Assembly (NCBI GenBank): GCA_947499595.1
Contig: CANMOY010000007.1
Span: 1-64,000, forward strand
Source: an uncultured Mesonia sp.
GTDB lineage: Bacteria; Bacteroidota; Bacteroidia; Flavobacteriales; Flavobacteriaceae
Length of the DNA stretch: 64,000 nucleotides
Direction: 5' to 3'
The notes beneath the pieces were generated by a model. The model ran no database searches and was not told the origin of the DNA. It was given only the letters and a program-made list of their open reading frames with translations. The translations under genes were made by a program, and so were the position numbers. This document shows positions 1 to 9,533 of this stretch, piece by piece (within the stretch, counting starts at the first letter, position 1; each line of letters starts with the position of its first letter).

Positions 1-900
1 GCCAACGGCGCAACAATGACCATTGATGTAATAGCCGATGTAGTGACCAACATTCAGAATCAAGGCGACGTTTACACGGAAATCATCAATCTACTACAAA
101 ACAACACCGATACCTTGCAAGATAATGGTGACGGTACTTTTACCCATACGGCTGTAGACGGTACGCAACTTATTTTTGATGCCAATACCACCACCTACGT
201 CAACAACAATGACGGCACTTACACTTTCACCAACGCCAATGGCGCAACAATGACTATTGATGTCATCAACGATGTAGTGACCAACATTCAGAACCAAGGC
301 GACGTTTACACGGAAATCATCAATTTGCTACAAGACAACACCGATACTTTGCAAGATAATGGCGACGGTACTTTTACCCACACGGCCGTAGACGGCACCC
401 AACTCATTTTCGATGCCAATACCACTACTTATGTGAATAACAACGATGGCACTTACACATTTACCAATGCCAACGGCGCAACAATGACCATTGATGTAAT
501 AGCCGATGTAGTGACCAACATTCAGAATCAAGGTGATGTTTACACAGAAATCATCAATCTACTACAAAACAACACCGATACTTTACAAGATAATGGCGAC
601 GGTACCTTTACCCACACGGCGGTAGACGGCACCCAGCTCATTTTCGATGCCAATACCACTACCTATGTAAACAACAACGATGGTACTTACACATTTACCA
701 ATGCCAACGGCGCAACAATGACCATTGATGTAATAGCCGATGTAGTGACCAACATTCAGAATCAAGGCGACGTTTACACGGAAATCATCAATCTACTACA
801 AAACAACACCGATACTTTGCAAGATAATGGCGACGGTACCTTTACCCACACGGCGGTAGACGGCACGCAACTAACCTTTGATGCCAATACCACCTCAGTA
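1..900 (+). repeat. 234-bp coding tandem repeat, about four copies
   Basis: The in-frame codon ATG of the ATMTIDV motif recurs at 16, 250, 484 and 718, an exact 234-bp period (78 codons). Copies are nearly identical in protein: the second has INDVV and LLQDN where the others have IADVV and LLQNN. They differ at many synonymous third positions. The array continues beyond the left edge, so the total copy number is unknown. Confidence 0.95.
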
Positions 901-1494
901 GTGAATAATGGAGACGGCTCTTATTCTGTTACGAATTCAGACGGTACCACAATCAATATAAATTATACGGCGGATAATGGTATTAGTCAATCTGCTAATC
1001 ACTTTCAATTGGGAGGAAATTTAATTAAGCCTACCACGTTGGGAACCACTGGAGTCAATACCTTATCCATAACCGGTTTAGAAAAAGGCGATTCGCCCAC
1101 GCATAACATTATGGTTTTAGATGCAAATGGAGTTTTAAAACAAGTTAAAGCCGCTATGCCTAGATTTTTTTATATGCCTGCTATTTTATTGCCCACATCC
1201 TCAGACCAAGTCCCTGCGGGCGAGATCTATGGTACTGTAGATCTATACAATAAATACCATAGCCAATTTACGGGTGTAACTAATACTAACTTTATTACTA
1301 ACACGGCAAATGCTGGAAATGCACTACCTGTTTTGCCCGCCACGGAGTTTAATTATTATATTACGTATTATGATTCTAGTGTATTTTATAATGTAAGTAT
1401 TTCAGACTCTGGCGTACTTACTTATGACGTTTATCCTACATCGGCTGTGACCGAAGCAACTTTTATGAACATTGTATTTGAAGTAAAACCATAG
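1..1494 (+). CDS. Repeat-rich cell-surface protein, C-terminal part (5' truncated by window edge)
   Basis: The frame is open from base 1, so the true start lies outside the window. About the first 300 visible residues are tandem copies of a 78-residue unit with motifs such as NGATMTIDV, NQGDVYTEIINLLQ and DNGDGTF. The last copy degenerates into VNNGDGSYSVTNSDGTT. A non-repetitive C-terminal region of about 170 residues follows and ends in VFEVKP. I see no gliding-type C-terminal domain, membrane anchor or LPxTG. Three bases separate it from a GEVED-domain gene, and a PorP/SprF gene follows in the same run. This layout is typical of Flavobacteriaceae loci for secreted repetitive adhesins. The adhesin role is inferred from repeats and context; no domain was recognised with certainty. 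Confidence 0.75.
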   Translation, partial: ANGATMTIDVIADVVTNIQNQGDVYTEIINLLQNNTDTLQDNGDGTFTHTAVDGTQLIFDANTTTYVNNNDGTYTFTNANGATMTIDVINDVVTNIQNQGDVYTEIINLLQDNTDTLQDNGDGTFTHTAVDGTQLIFDANTTTYVNNNDGTYTFTNANGATMTIDVIADVVTNIQNQGDVYTEIINLLQNNTDTLQDNGDGTFTHTAVDGTQLIFDANTTTYVNNNDGTYTFTNANGATMTIDVIADVVTNIQNQGDVYTEIINLLQNNTDTLQDNGDGTFTHTAVDGTQLTFDANTTSVVNNGDGSYSVTNSDGTTININYTADNGISQSANHFQLGGNLIKPTTLGTTGVNTLSITGLEKGDSPTHNIMVLDANGVLKQVKAAMPRFFYMPAILLPTSSDQVPAGEIYGTVDLYNKYHSQFTGVTNTNFITNTANAGNALPVLPATEFNYYITYYDSSVFYNVSISDSGVLTYDVYPTSAVTEATFMNIVFEVKP

Positions 1495-1497
1495 TCC

Positions 1498-2928
1498 ATG
1501 CGTAATCCACTAATTTTTATTCTTGGGTTTGTCTTGCTAACAAGCAATACTATAAGTGCTCAGTGCTATTCTGGTAATTTAGTTACTTCAACTTTTGCCA
1601 CTGGCGGCACAGGGAGTTATACCAACCGAATAATTTGGCTAACTTGGGGAGCTAAAACTATTGCAGATACTTACGGTAAAAGCAATCAAATTTTAGGCGA
1701 AGGAGAAACTTCATACGCATCCATACCTTTAAGTGCTAATAAATATTTTTGCCTACAAGCTACCATTGAGAATATAAGTCCGCCTGCCTCTTTAAAAAGT
1801 TATATTCCGGGTAATTATACGGGTGACTCCATGGATGATTTATATCACATAGGAGGCCCTGGAGCTAACAATCAAATGGTTGCAGGATTAATCAACGCAC
1901 AAAGTGGAACTACCGTTACGTTTACGGTTAGGTGTCAAGCTTCTTTAGATGGAAATCCTGTCAGGATTAAGGGGTTGGTGGTTGCCGATGCAGAATCTTT
2001 ATCGCAAACCGAAGAGTTAAAAGCTAGTGCCGATGGTGTTTGGAATGTAACTGAATTACAAAAAAATATAGGTGCAGGACCTTATCAATTAGAGAAGACG
2101 ATGCAAGGAGGTTTGCAACAAGTTCGATTCTTTAATGGAAATGATAATAATACCGCAGCTATTTCTATACTTAGTTTTAATCAAACTGCCTACGATACGC
2201 AAGCAAACAACTATGAAGTTACCTTTAATGTATCGGTTAAAGGAGCAGGTTTAACCGCAATTGCCTTGGGTTTACTAATGCCCGAATTAGATAGAGGCGA
2301 TGCACCAGCCAGTTATGGCGAGGCTTTGCATATAATTGATTATTCCGAATTTACATCCGATCAAATCGCTTTGGGTACTACGGTAGATTTGAATACAGCA
2401 ACTTATAATTCGGCCAATGAAATCCCTAAAACCAACAGAAGTTTTATTGGTTCTGTTGCACCAGATCCAGAAGCCAACTCACAATATAGTCTCGACGCAC
2501 TGGCTGATGACAATGATGGCGGAATTGCCGACGAGGAAGATGTTTTGCCTCCTTTCTTAAAACGATTTCACTATATAAATTATAATTATAAAGCAGGCGA
2601 AATTTTTAGCCTTCAAGTGCCCTACACGACAATAAAAGATTCTTATTTGCAGGCTTGGATAGACTTTAACGTTAATGGTGTTTTCGAGCCTCAGGAGGGC
2701 GTTATGCAAAGTCTACCCGCAGGCGTAGGTTCAACTACTCTCAGTTGGACGGTACCTCCTGATGTTAAAATACTGCCTACCTATATGCGTTTACGCTTAT
2801 CAGATAATTATTATGGTGTTTTAACCCCAGAAGCTACGCTATTAAAAGGAGAAGTAGAAGATCATATTATGTATGTGGTAAAACCAGCTTTGGTAAATCC
2901 GCATTTACCCACAAAAGTTAAAGATTAA
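1498..2928 (+). CDS. Secreted GEVED-domain surface protein
   Basis: A 476-residue exported protein. An N-terminal Sec signal (MRNPLIFILGFVLLTSNTIS, then AQ-C) directs export. Residues about 25-250 resemble a CshA-type fibril module (GGTGSYTNRIIWLTWG, GLVVADAESL). The C-terminal half begins DRGDAPASYG, contains DDNDGGIADEEDV, and ends with the diagnostic GEVEDHIMYV, which marks a GEVED domain found in Bacteroidota surface proteins. It starts 3 bp after the repeat protein stop and ends 4 bp before the next gene, so one operon is likely. No T9SS C-terminal domain is visible. Role is probably extracellular matrix or adhesion; substrate unknown. Confidence 0.75.
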   Translation: MRNPLIFILGFVLLTSNTISAQCYSGNLVTSTFATGGTGSYTNRIIWLTWGAKTIADTYGKSNQILGEGETSYASIPLSANKYFCLQATIENISPPASLKSYIPGNYTGDSMDDLYHIGGPGANNQMVAGLINAQSGTTVTFTVRCQASLDGNPVRIKGLVVADAESLSQTEELKASADGVWNVTELQKNIGAGPYQLEKTMQGGLQQVRFFNGNDNNTAAISILSFNQTAYDTQANNYEVTFNVSVKGAGLTAIALGLLMPELDRGDAPASYGEALHIIDYSEFTSDQIALGTTVDLNTATYNSANEIPKTNRSFIGSVAPDPEANSQYSLDALADDNDGGIADEEDVLPPFLKRFHYINYNYKAGEIFSLQVPYTTIKDSYLQAWIDFNVNGVFEPQEGVMQSLPAGVGSTTLSWTVPPDVKILPTYMRLRLSDNYYGVLTPEATLLKGEVEDHIMYVVKPALVNPHLPTKVKD

Positions 2929-2932
2929 GCAA

Positions 2933-4162
2933 ATGAAGTATGCAACTCAAATATTGCTTATACTCTGGGTTTTCTTACATCCCATTTTTCTTACTGCTCA
3001 AACTGTTAATACCGGTATGCTGTATGTAAGTGAGCAAACCACTTTCTCTACAGTGAGTGATTTTTCTAATGAGCCCTCAGCCTCTTTTTACAACGATGGC
3101 CGATCTAATTTTTATGGAGATATTTATAATCAAAGTAAATTTGATTTTTACCAAAATACCGGAACTATTCGTTTGGTGGGTAACAAACTACAAAGACTCA
3201 AGGGAGACTTTTTAGCTATTAACAACTTGTATTTAGACAATATTACACCGGAGATAGCATTTTCGCTTGAAGCGGAAATGAATATCTATAACCAAGCTTA
3301 TTTTCAACTTGGCGTATTAGAAAATCGGGAAAGCGAAGCCCAGATCAATTTTTTAAATGAAGCAATTGCAAGAAATGCTAGTCATTCGAGCCATGTGGAT
3401 GGTACGGTTTTTAAGTTTGGGAAAGAAGATTTTATTTTTCCTATAGGTCATAAATCTTATTATAGACCAGCAAGCCTGCGTCAACTTCCCATAGAAAATA
3501 TTGTAGAATCGACTTATTTTTTTGAGGATGCAGGCGATTTATACGATAGGCAAAAAAAGGAGGGACTCATTAACCGCATTAGTCATACAGAATATTGGGA
3601 AGTAAAAATTTACAATCCAGCAGAAGCGGTATTAAGCTTAAGCTATGATAATTCAACCACACCCAGCTACATTTTAAATCATATAAATCAAGGAGAAGCG
3701 GTTCATATTGTAAGATGGAATGAGCGATTGAATGCTTGGGTAGACCTAGGGGGGATGGTTGATATAGATGCCAAAACAGTGTCTACCACAATTGATAAGG
3801 CTGGCATTTATACTTTGGCCTTGATGAAATTTAATGAAATTAACCCATGTGATATTGTGGTGTATAACGCAGTTACACCCAATCAAGATGGTTTTAACGA
3901 TTACTTGAAGATTATTAATGATAATCCTGGCTGTGCTAAAAACTTAAAAGTCCAAATTTTTAATAGATGGGGGGTAAAAGTATTCGAAACCGATACCTAT
4001 GGTTTAGCGGGTCATGTTTTTGACGGTTATAGTACGGGAAGGCTCACCGTTCGAGAGGGCAGTAAATTGCCATCGGGAACTTATTTTTACGTTTTAGAGT
4101 ATCAGTATAATGAGAATCAAATCCATAAAAAAATGGGTTACATACATTTAAGTTCAACTTAA
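2933..4162 (+). CDS. Secreted protein with gliding-motility-type (type B) T9SS C-terminal domain
   Basis: A 409-residue protein with a Sec signal (MKYATQILLILWVFLHPIFL, cleavage near TAQ). The middle is beta-rich and of unknown fold. The last 100 residues carry the hallmarks of the gliding-motility-associated C-terminal domain: NAVTPNQDGFNDYL, VQIFNRWGVKVFET, LPSGTYFYVLEY and a terminal KKMGYIHL. In the family this domain targets cargo to the type IX secretion system. The adjacent PorP/SprF gene 9 bp downstream fits, because type B cargo is usually encoded beside a SprF-like partner. The function of the cargo itself is unknown. Confidence 0.85.
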   Translation: MKYATQILLILWVFLHPIFLTAQTVNTGMLYVSEQTTFSTVSDFSNEPSASFYNDGRSNFYGDIYNQSKFDFYQNTGTIRLVGNKLQRLKGDFLAINNLYLDNITPEIAFSLEAEMNIYNQAYFQLGVLENRESEAQINFLNEAIARNASHSSHVDGTVFKFGKEDFIFPIGHKSYYRPASLRQLPIENIVESTYFFEDAGDLYDRQKKEGLINRISHTEYWEVKIYNPAEAVLSLSYDNSTTPSYILNHINQGEAVHIVRWNERLNAWVDLGGMVDIDAKTVSTTIDKAGIYTLALMKFNEINPCDIVVYNAVTPNQDGFNDYLKIINDNPGCAKNLKVQIFNRWGVKVFETDTYGLAGHVFDGYSTGRLTVREGSKLPSGTYFYVLEYQYNENQIHKKMGYIHLSST

Positions 4163-4171
4163 ATTAAGCCT

Positions 4172-5083
4172 ATGAAAAATTTTTACTTATTCATTTTGGT
4201 TTTATTATGTTGGTATGCTTGCGCTGCCCAGCAAGAATCGCAATTCACGCAATATATGTATAACCCAATGAGTATTAATCCGGGGTATACTGGCTCGCGA
4301 GAAGTGCTTACAGTATCAAGTATTTATCGTAACCAGTGGGTAGGTGTTGAGGGTGCTCCCGAAACCTTTAACTTCTCTGCACATAGTCCTTTAGGGCTAA
4401 CTAGTTTAGCTAATTTAGGGCTTGATTTTACGCAGGACCGAATAGGAATCTCCACCCAGAAATCTTTCAGTGTAAATTTTGCTTATATCTTACCCTTAGA
4501 TCGTGGTGAAGACATACGTTTATCGCTTGGTATTAAAGCAGGTGCAGAGAATTTAGACCTAGCTTTACATAAACTTACCATTGCCGATATTAACGATCCA
4601 TACTTAGCTAATTTGTCTGAGTTTTCACCTGTTTTGGGTTTAGGAGCTTTTTTATATACAGATGAAGGCTACTTAGGAGTTTCATCTCCAAATCTTTTGC
4701 ATACAAAAAAATTTAACGAAGTAAGTGTCTCTACCTATACCAATAAAGCTCATATTTATTTTTTAGGCGGATATGTGTTTCCTCTTGAGAACGAAGTTCA
4801 ATTAAAACCCGCCTTTTTAATTAAAGCAGTTAGTGGTGCACCTTTAGCAGTAGATTTGTCTATGAATATTTATTTTTTAGAGCGTTGGAACCTTGGTGCA
4901 TCCTATCGATTAAACGCAGCCTTTACTGCTTTGGCGGGTTTTCGTATCACAGACGAATTGACTTTAGGTTATGCTTATGATTATGAAACTACCACTTTAA
5001 GCAAGTACAGCAGTGGCTCTCACGAAGTTTTTTTGCAGTTTGAGTTATGGAGCAGATATAGGAACCGATTCAGGTGTTTTTAA
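4172..5083 (+). CDS. PorP/SprF family type IX secretion system outer-membrane protein
   Basis: A 303-residue protein with a signal peptide (cleavage near CAAQQ). The family signature follows directly: ESQFTQYMYNPMSINPGYTG, then SSIYRNQWVGVEGAPETF. The remainder alternates beta strands as expected for an outer-membrane barrel, ending in a charged RYRNRFRCF tail. PorP/SprF proteins serve secretion and anchoring of specific T9SS cargo, as SprF does for SprB. Here the likely clients are the repeat protein and type B domain protein just upstream. It closes the surface cassette. Confidence 0.92.
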   Translation: MKNFYLFILVLLCWYACAAQQESQFTQYMYNPMSINPGYTGSREVLTVSSIYRNQWVGVEGAPETFNFSAHSPLGLTSLANLGLDFTQDRIGISTQKSFSVNFAYILPLDRGEDIRLSLGIKAGAENLDLALHKLTIADINDPYLANLSEFSPVLGLGAFLYTDEGYLGVSSPNLLHTKKFNEVSVSTYTNKAHIYFLGGYVFPLENEVQLKPAFLIKAVSGAPLAVDLSMNIYFLERWNLGASYRLNAAFTALAGFRITDELTLGYAYDYETTTLSKYSSGSHEVFLQFELWSRYRNRFRCF

Positions 5084-5179
5084 AATTAGTGCTTTATTAA
5101 AGCATTGGGCTTAAAAATAAAAAATTCGTTTGCTAGCTGTTTATTAATCCATTACATTTATTCTACTAAAGTAAGCCCC

Positions 5180-6097
5180 ATGAAAAATCAAAAGCAGGCT
5201 ATGGCTTATGCCGGAATAGCGGTTTTACTATGGAGTACCGTAGCGACAGGCATGAAACTTGCCCTAGTTAGTTTTGACTATTTACAATTACTCTTCTGGT
5301 CATCTGGAACAGCAGTGTTGGTTTTGGGTATAATATTGGTAGTAAAGAAGAGATTCTTTCAACTCTTTAAACTCCCCGCTAAAGCTATCTTTAAGTCAGC
5401 TTTATACGGTGGAATAAATCCCTTTTTGTATTATATCGTACTTTTTAAAGCTTACGATTTACTGCCGGCTCAAGAGGCACAAGCACTTAATTATACTTGG
5501 CCCATAATGTTTAGTCTATTAGCCATTCCGCTTTTAAAGCAAAAGATGACACCAAAAAATTTATTGGCTATAGGCATTAGTTTTGTAGGGGTTCTAATTA
5601 TTGCCACACGTGGTAATTTGGTGAACTTGTCCTTTTCAAATTTACAAGGAGTTATGTTTGGGTTGGGGTCGGCAATTATCTGGGCTGCATTCTGGATTTT
5701 TAATATTAAAGATGAGCGTGAAGAATTGAGTAAATTATTCCTTAATTTCTGTTTTGGCTTTGTCTATATTGCAATTAGTATTTACTTCTTTTCAGACTTC
5801 ACAATGGATTATGGTGTAGGTTTGTGGAGTGCAGTATATGTGGGATTGTTTGAAATGGGCATCACTTTTATAATTTGGTCTATTGCACTTAAAAAATCAT
5901 ATTCTGCTGCGGGAGTGAGTAAGTTGGTGTATTTGGTTCCTTTTTTGTCGCTTGTAGTCATCTATTTAATTTTAAGAGAGCCAATAGGATTACCTACTTT
6001 AATGGGGTTATTTTTAATTATAAGCGGCTTAGTGTACGATAAAATCAGTTTTAGGCAATTACGCTTTTCGCGGAATCGAAAACATAATGAAAGATAA
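5180..6097 (+). CDS. EamA/DMT-family transporter
   Basis: A 305-residue, about ten-helix membrane protein of the drug/metabolite transporter superfamily, with two EamA halves. The first half opens with AYAGIAVLLWSTVATGMKLAL and the second with GVMFGLGSAIIWAAFWIFNI. The frame extends upstream to a TTG at 5105, but the ATG at 5180 places the first helix normally at the N-terminus and was chosen. Members export amino acids or other metabolites; the substrate cannot be read from sequence. It overlaps the sugar transferase gene by 11 bp, so the two are probably co-translated. Confidence 0.88.
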   Translation: MKNQKQAMAYAGIAVLLWSTVATGMKLALVSFDYLQLLFWSSGTAVLVLGIILVVKKRFFQLFKLPAKAIFKSALYGGINPFLYYIVLFKAYDLLPAQEAQALNYTWPIMFSLLAIPLLKQKMTPKNLLAIGISFVGVLIIATRGNLVNLSFSNLQGVMFGLGSAIIWAAFWIFNIKDEREELSKLFLNFCFGFVYIAISIYFFSDFTMDYGVGLWSAVYVGLFEMGITFIIWSIALKKSYSAAGVSKLVYLVPFLSLVVIYLILREPIGLPTLMGLFLIISGLVYDKISFRQLRFSRNRKHNER

Positions 6098-6695
6098 ATT
6101 AAGTTCTAGCGAAAAATGGGTGAAACGGGGTATTGACTTAATAGCCTCTCTGGTGGGCATTGGTCTACTTTTTCCAATTCTGGTTTTAGGTTTTATTTTA
6201 GCCAGTTGGAGTACCAAACAAAGTGGAATTTACAGAAGCAAGCGAATAGGTCAATTTGGTAAAGAATTTTATATTTTAAAATTAAGGAGTATGCGCAGAA
6301 TCGAGGGGGTTGAAACTTCGGTAACCACAGCTCGGGATCCTCGTATTACAGGTATTGGTGCATTTTTAAGGAAATATAAAATTGATGAGCTACCACAACT
6401 GTTTAATGTGCTGCTAGGCCAAATGAGTTTGGTAGGGCCAAGGCCAGATGTACCAGGATTTGCCGATAATCTTACTGGTGATGATGCTAAAATATTATTG
6501 CTAAAACCAGGCATTACGGGCTTGGCCACCTTGGCTTTTAAAAATGAAGAAAAACTCCTAGCGCTTCAAAATGACCCAATTGCTTACAACCGTGAAGTGA
6601 TTTGGCCCGAAAAAATTAGATTAAACAAGTATTACCTGGAGAATTATAGTTTGACTTTAGATATCAAGATTCTTTTTAAAACGGTTTTTATATAG
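6087..6695 (+). CDS. Bacterial sugar transferase (small phosphoglycosyl transferase)
   Basis: A 202-residue monotopic phosphoglycosyl transferase of the PglC/WbaP catalytic-domain type. It has an N-terminal membrane helix (residues about 13-35), a basic KLRSMR motif, an Arg/Asp-rich segment (TTARDPRITGIGAFLRK) and the diagnostic KIDELPQLFNVL and MSLVGPRPDVPG. Such enzymes transfer a sugar phosphate onto undecaprenyl phosphate at the cytoplasmic membrane, starting glycan or capsule synthesis. It overlaps the upstream EamA gene by 11 bp. No other glycosyltransferase is nearby, so it is an isolated initiating enzyme here; the sugar is unknown. Confidence 0.92.
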   Translation: MKDKLSSSEKWVKRGIDLIASLVGIGLLFPILVLGFILASWSTKQSGIYRSKRIGQFGKEFYILKLRSMRRIEGVETSVTTARDPRITGIGAFLRKYKIDELPQLFNVLLGQMSLVGPRPDVPGFADNLTGDDAKILLLKPGITGLATLAFKNEEKLLALQNDPIAYNREVIWPEKIRLNKYYLENYSLTLDIKILFKTVFI

Positions 6696-6763
6696 TGGTT
6701 ACCCTTATCATGGTTTTAAATATTTTATTGTAAATTGTATTATTTTTATCTTAAATAATCGAT

Positions 6764-9532
6764 ATGCCTACTAAGCACTTAAAACACAGGCGCATTTTAG
6801 TACTTTTTATTCTATTTTTAGGCTCAATGAGTTTTGCGCAAGAATACCATGACTTTCTAGTAGAAGGAAGTTTAATCGATGATAATGAGATGCCCTTGGA
6901 GTCGGCTACTGTATATATAGAAGAGCCCAATGGTACTTTAGTAGATTATACCCTTAGTAATCAGGAGGGCGGATTTGAAATTGCAGGAAAAGTACAAAAC
7001 GATAGTTTATTCTTGTTTGTTAGCTACACTGGATTTTTACCGATAAAGCAATTACTAGACTTAAAAAAGCAAAGTAACTGGAGTTTCAATAACTTGCAAA
7101 TGAAAATTGATGACAAAACCTTAGAGGAGGTATTAGTTCAAGCGCAAGCAGCACCGGTTACGGTAAAGACAGATACCTTGGAGTTTAATGCCGCTTCATT
7201 TAAAACAAAGGCAAATGCAAACCTTGAAGACGTGCTTAAAAAATTACCTGGAGTAAGTGTTAACAACGCAGGTGAAATCAGTATCAACGGTAAACCGGTT
7301 GCTAAGATTCTAGTGAATGGTAAGTCTTTTTTTGGTGACGACCCCAAGATAGCCACTAAAAATTTACCTAAAGAACTTATCAACAAAATCCAAGTGGTAG
7401 ACACCAAAACAAAAACCGAAGAATTTACAGGTAAAGAAGGTGATAGTCAAAATAAGACGCTTAATATAACCATAGACGAAGATAAAAATAAAGGTTATTT
7501 CGCACGAATCACCGCGGGTATAGGTACGAAAGACCGTTACGAAGCAAGTGGAATTGCCAATTATTTTAAAAATAATTTTCGCTTAAGTGTATTGGGAGGG
7601 TCTAATAATATTAACTCTTCAGGCTTTAGTTTCGATGAAATTTATGATGCTATGGGGAGAAACGCATATAGTATTTCACGCAGTAGCAATGGCAGTTTTA
7701 GTATTAATGGAAACTCTTTTGGAGGGGGTGGCTCGGGGATTACCCAAACCTACAACGCTGGTTTTAACCTAGTAGAAGAATGGGCAGAGCAAACAGAACT
7801 GGAGACAGATTACTTTTTTAATCGCAGCAGTACCGATACTAAAACAAAAATTAACCGAGAGAACATATTACCCGATCGCATTTTTTTTAATGAGTCAAGT
7901 TCTATTTCTAAACGGGAAAACGATAATCATCGCGCAAGTTTTGATCTTAGTTTTCGCCCAGACTCGCTTACGCGGATTTCGTTTCGTCCTAATTTCTCTT
8001 ACAACAAAGGAAAGTCACAAAGCGATTCTGAAACCAAATCCTTTAAAGAGGATTTTGCCGTTTTAAACCAAGCAGAAACAAGAAATGATACCGAGGTAGA
8101 ACAACTCAATTTTGCCGCTAGGTTAGGTGCTAGCCGAAGACTAGATACGCTGGGAAGTTATGTAAATGTTAATCTTAACTACACCAATAATACTACAGAT
8201 AATCAACAATTGTTTTATTCACTGCGACAAATTTTTGATGATAATGGAGGTGTTTCCGATACAGATTTACAAGACCAGCGCATTAAAGAAAATTCAGATG
8301 CGAAAACTTTTAATACCGGGCTTGGCGCACGCATAGCTTTACGCAAAAAAATCTTCTTAGATGTAGAATATACCCTCAATTACTCAAAGTCTATAAATGA
8401 GCGTTTGGTTTACGATAATAGCACTAAAGATTTTTTGCTAGACTTAAGTAATGATTTCAAAACCAGCAGTTTAAAGCATCGACCCAGTTTAGGTATGGTT
8501 TACCGGAGTAAAAAATTAAGGGCCTCACTATCTGCTGGGGTAGAACAACTTAGTTTAACCAATAAAGATCATTTTAACGGCAATCGTTTTGAGAGTAATT
8601 TTACTAACTTTTATTCAGACCTTTATTTAAGATACAAGATAAACCAAGCGGCTTCTGTTTATTTCAATTACGAGAGTCAACAAAACGCACCAAGTATCAG
8701 TCAACTGCAACCGGTTGAAAATAGAACAAACCCGTTAAACATTATACAAGGTAACCCCAATTTGAAACCAAATTTAACTCATAATTTTTACTTTAGCTTT
8801 AATAATTATAACTACAAAACTAAATCGGGTTTATATACCTATGCTGGTGCAGATTTTATACAAGATAAAGTAACCAGCATTAGTCAGACCAATGAAGAAC
8901 TGATTCGTGAAACCAGTTACACCAATGTGAATGGTGCATATTCTGCATTTGGGGGTGCTAATTATAGCTTTATGTTTTCTAAAAAAGAGTTTTACAATTT
9001 AAAACTCCGTTTGGGTTTAAGCGGTGCCTTTAGTAGAGACGTTGGTTTTAGTAATGCAGTTGAGTTTGTTACCAAAGACTCACGGTTATCGCCAAGTATA
9101 AAGTTAGATGTTGATTTTACAGATATTCTACAGCTTACCCCTTATTACGAACTAAATTTCCGAAATGCTAAATACAGTTTGCCTACTCGCAGTAATGAGC
9201 GTTTTGTAAATCATGATATTGGCGTTGAAGTAACTAGCTTCTGGCCCAAAAATCTCATTTTTGGAAATGACATATCCTACCAGCGCCTAGGAAATGTAAG
9301 CCCAGGCTTTACCAATAATTTTATTTTATGGAATATGAGCCTAGGCTACCAATTTTTTGATGAAAAAGCTACCTTTAGAGTCAAAGTTTTTGATGTTTTA
9401 GACCAAAATATAGCTACTCGCAGACAAACCGGTGAAGACTTTATTCAAGACACCCAAGAGTTGGTTTTAGAGAGATATATGATGTTCAGCTTGACTTTTA
9501 AGCTAGATAAATTTGGTAAAAACAAAGGCTAA
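6764..9532 (+). CDS. TonB-dependent-receptor-like outer-membrane beta-barrel protein
   Basis: A 922-residue protein. A signal peptide (ending MSFAQEY) is followed by a carboxypeptidase-regulatory-like domain (VEGSLIDDNEMPLESATVYI, SYTGFLPI), a plug-like region (LEDVLKKLPGVSVNNAGEIS, KILVNGKSFFGDDPKIATKN) and a long barrel of the outer-membrane-protein family usually annotated as a TonB-dependent receptor. There is no clear TonB box and no SusD partner, so this is not a SusCD pair. The end, MMFSLTFKLDKFGKNKG, resembles a barrel end with a short soluble tail. Ligand unknown. It appears to be a single-gene unit. Confidence 0.85.
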   Translation: MPTKHLKHRRILVLFILFLGSMSFAQEYHDFLVEGSLIDDNEMPLESATVYIEEPNGTLVDYTLSNQEGGFEIAGKVQNDSLFLFVSYTGFLPIKQLLDLKKQSNWSFNNLQMKIDDKTLEEVLVQAQAAPVTVKTDTLEFNAASFKTKANANLEDVLKKLPGVSVNNAGEISINGKPVAKILVNGKSFFGDDPKIATKNLPKELINKIQVVDTKTKTEEFTGKEGDSQNKTLNITIDEDKNKGYFARITAGIGTKDRYEASGIANYFKNNFRLSVLGGSNNINSSGFSFDEIYDAMGRNAYSISRSSNGSFSINGNSFGGGGSGITQTYNAGFNLVEEWAEQTELETDYFFNRSSTDTKTKINRENILPDRIFFNESSSISKRENDNHRASFDLSFRPDSLTRISFRPNFSYNKGKSQSDSETKSFKEDFAVLNQAETRNDTEVEQLNFAARLGASRRLDTLGSYVNVNLNYTNNTTDNQQLFYSLRQIFDDNGGVSDTDLQDQRIKENSDAKTFNTGLGARIALRKKIFLDVEYTLNYSKSINERLVYDNSTKDFLLDLSNDFKTSSLKHRPSLGMVYRSKKLRASLSAGVEQLSLTNKDHFNGNRFESNFTNFYSDLYLRYKINQAASVYFNYESQQNAPSISQLQPVENRTNPLNIIQGNPNLKPNLTHNFYFSFNNYNYKTKSGLYTYAGADFIQDKVTSISQTNEELIRETSYTNVNGAYSAFGGANYSFMFSKKEFYNLKLRLGLSGAFSRDVGFSNAVEFVTKDSRLSPSIKLDVDFTDILQLTPYYELNFRNAKYSLPTRSNERFVNHDIGVEVTSFWPKNLIFGNDISYQRLGNVSPGFTNNFILWNMSLGYQFFDEKATFRVKVFDVLDQNIATRRQTGEDFIQDTQELVLERYMMFSLTFKLDKFGKNKG

Positions 9533-9533
9533 A

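Noticed and set aside
94-765. Three similar minus-strand frames of 60-67 codons opposite the tandem repeats
   Set aside because: They are mirror frames of the repeated coding sequence, recur only because the repeat does, and have no start-site or context support.
5090-5104. Small hairpin TGCTTTA/TAAAGCA after the PorP/SprF gene
   Set aside because: Seven AT-rich pairs with a one-base loop and no T-run are too weak to call a terminator.
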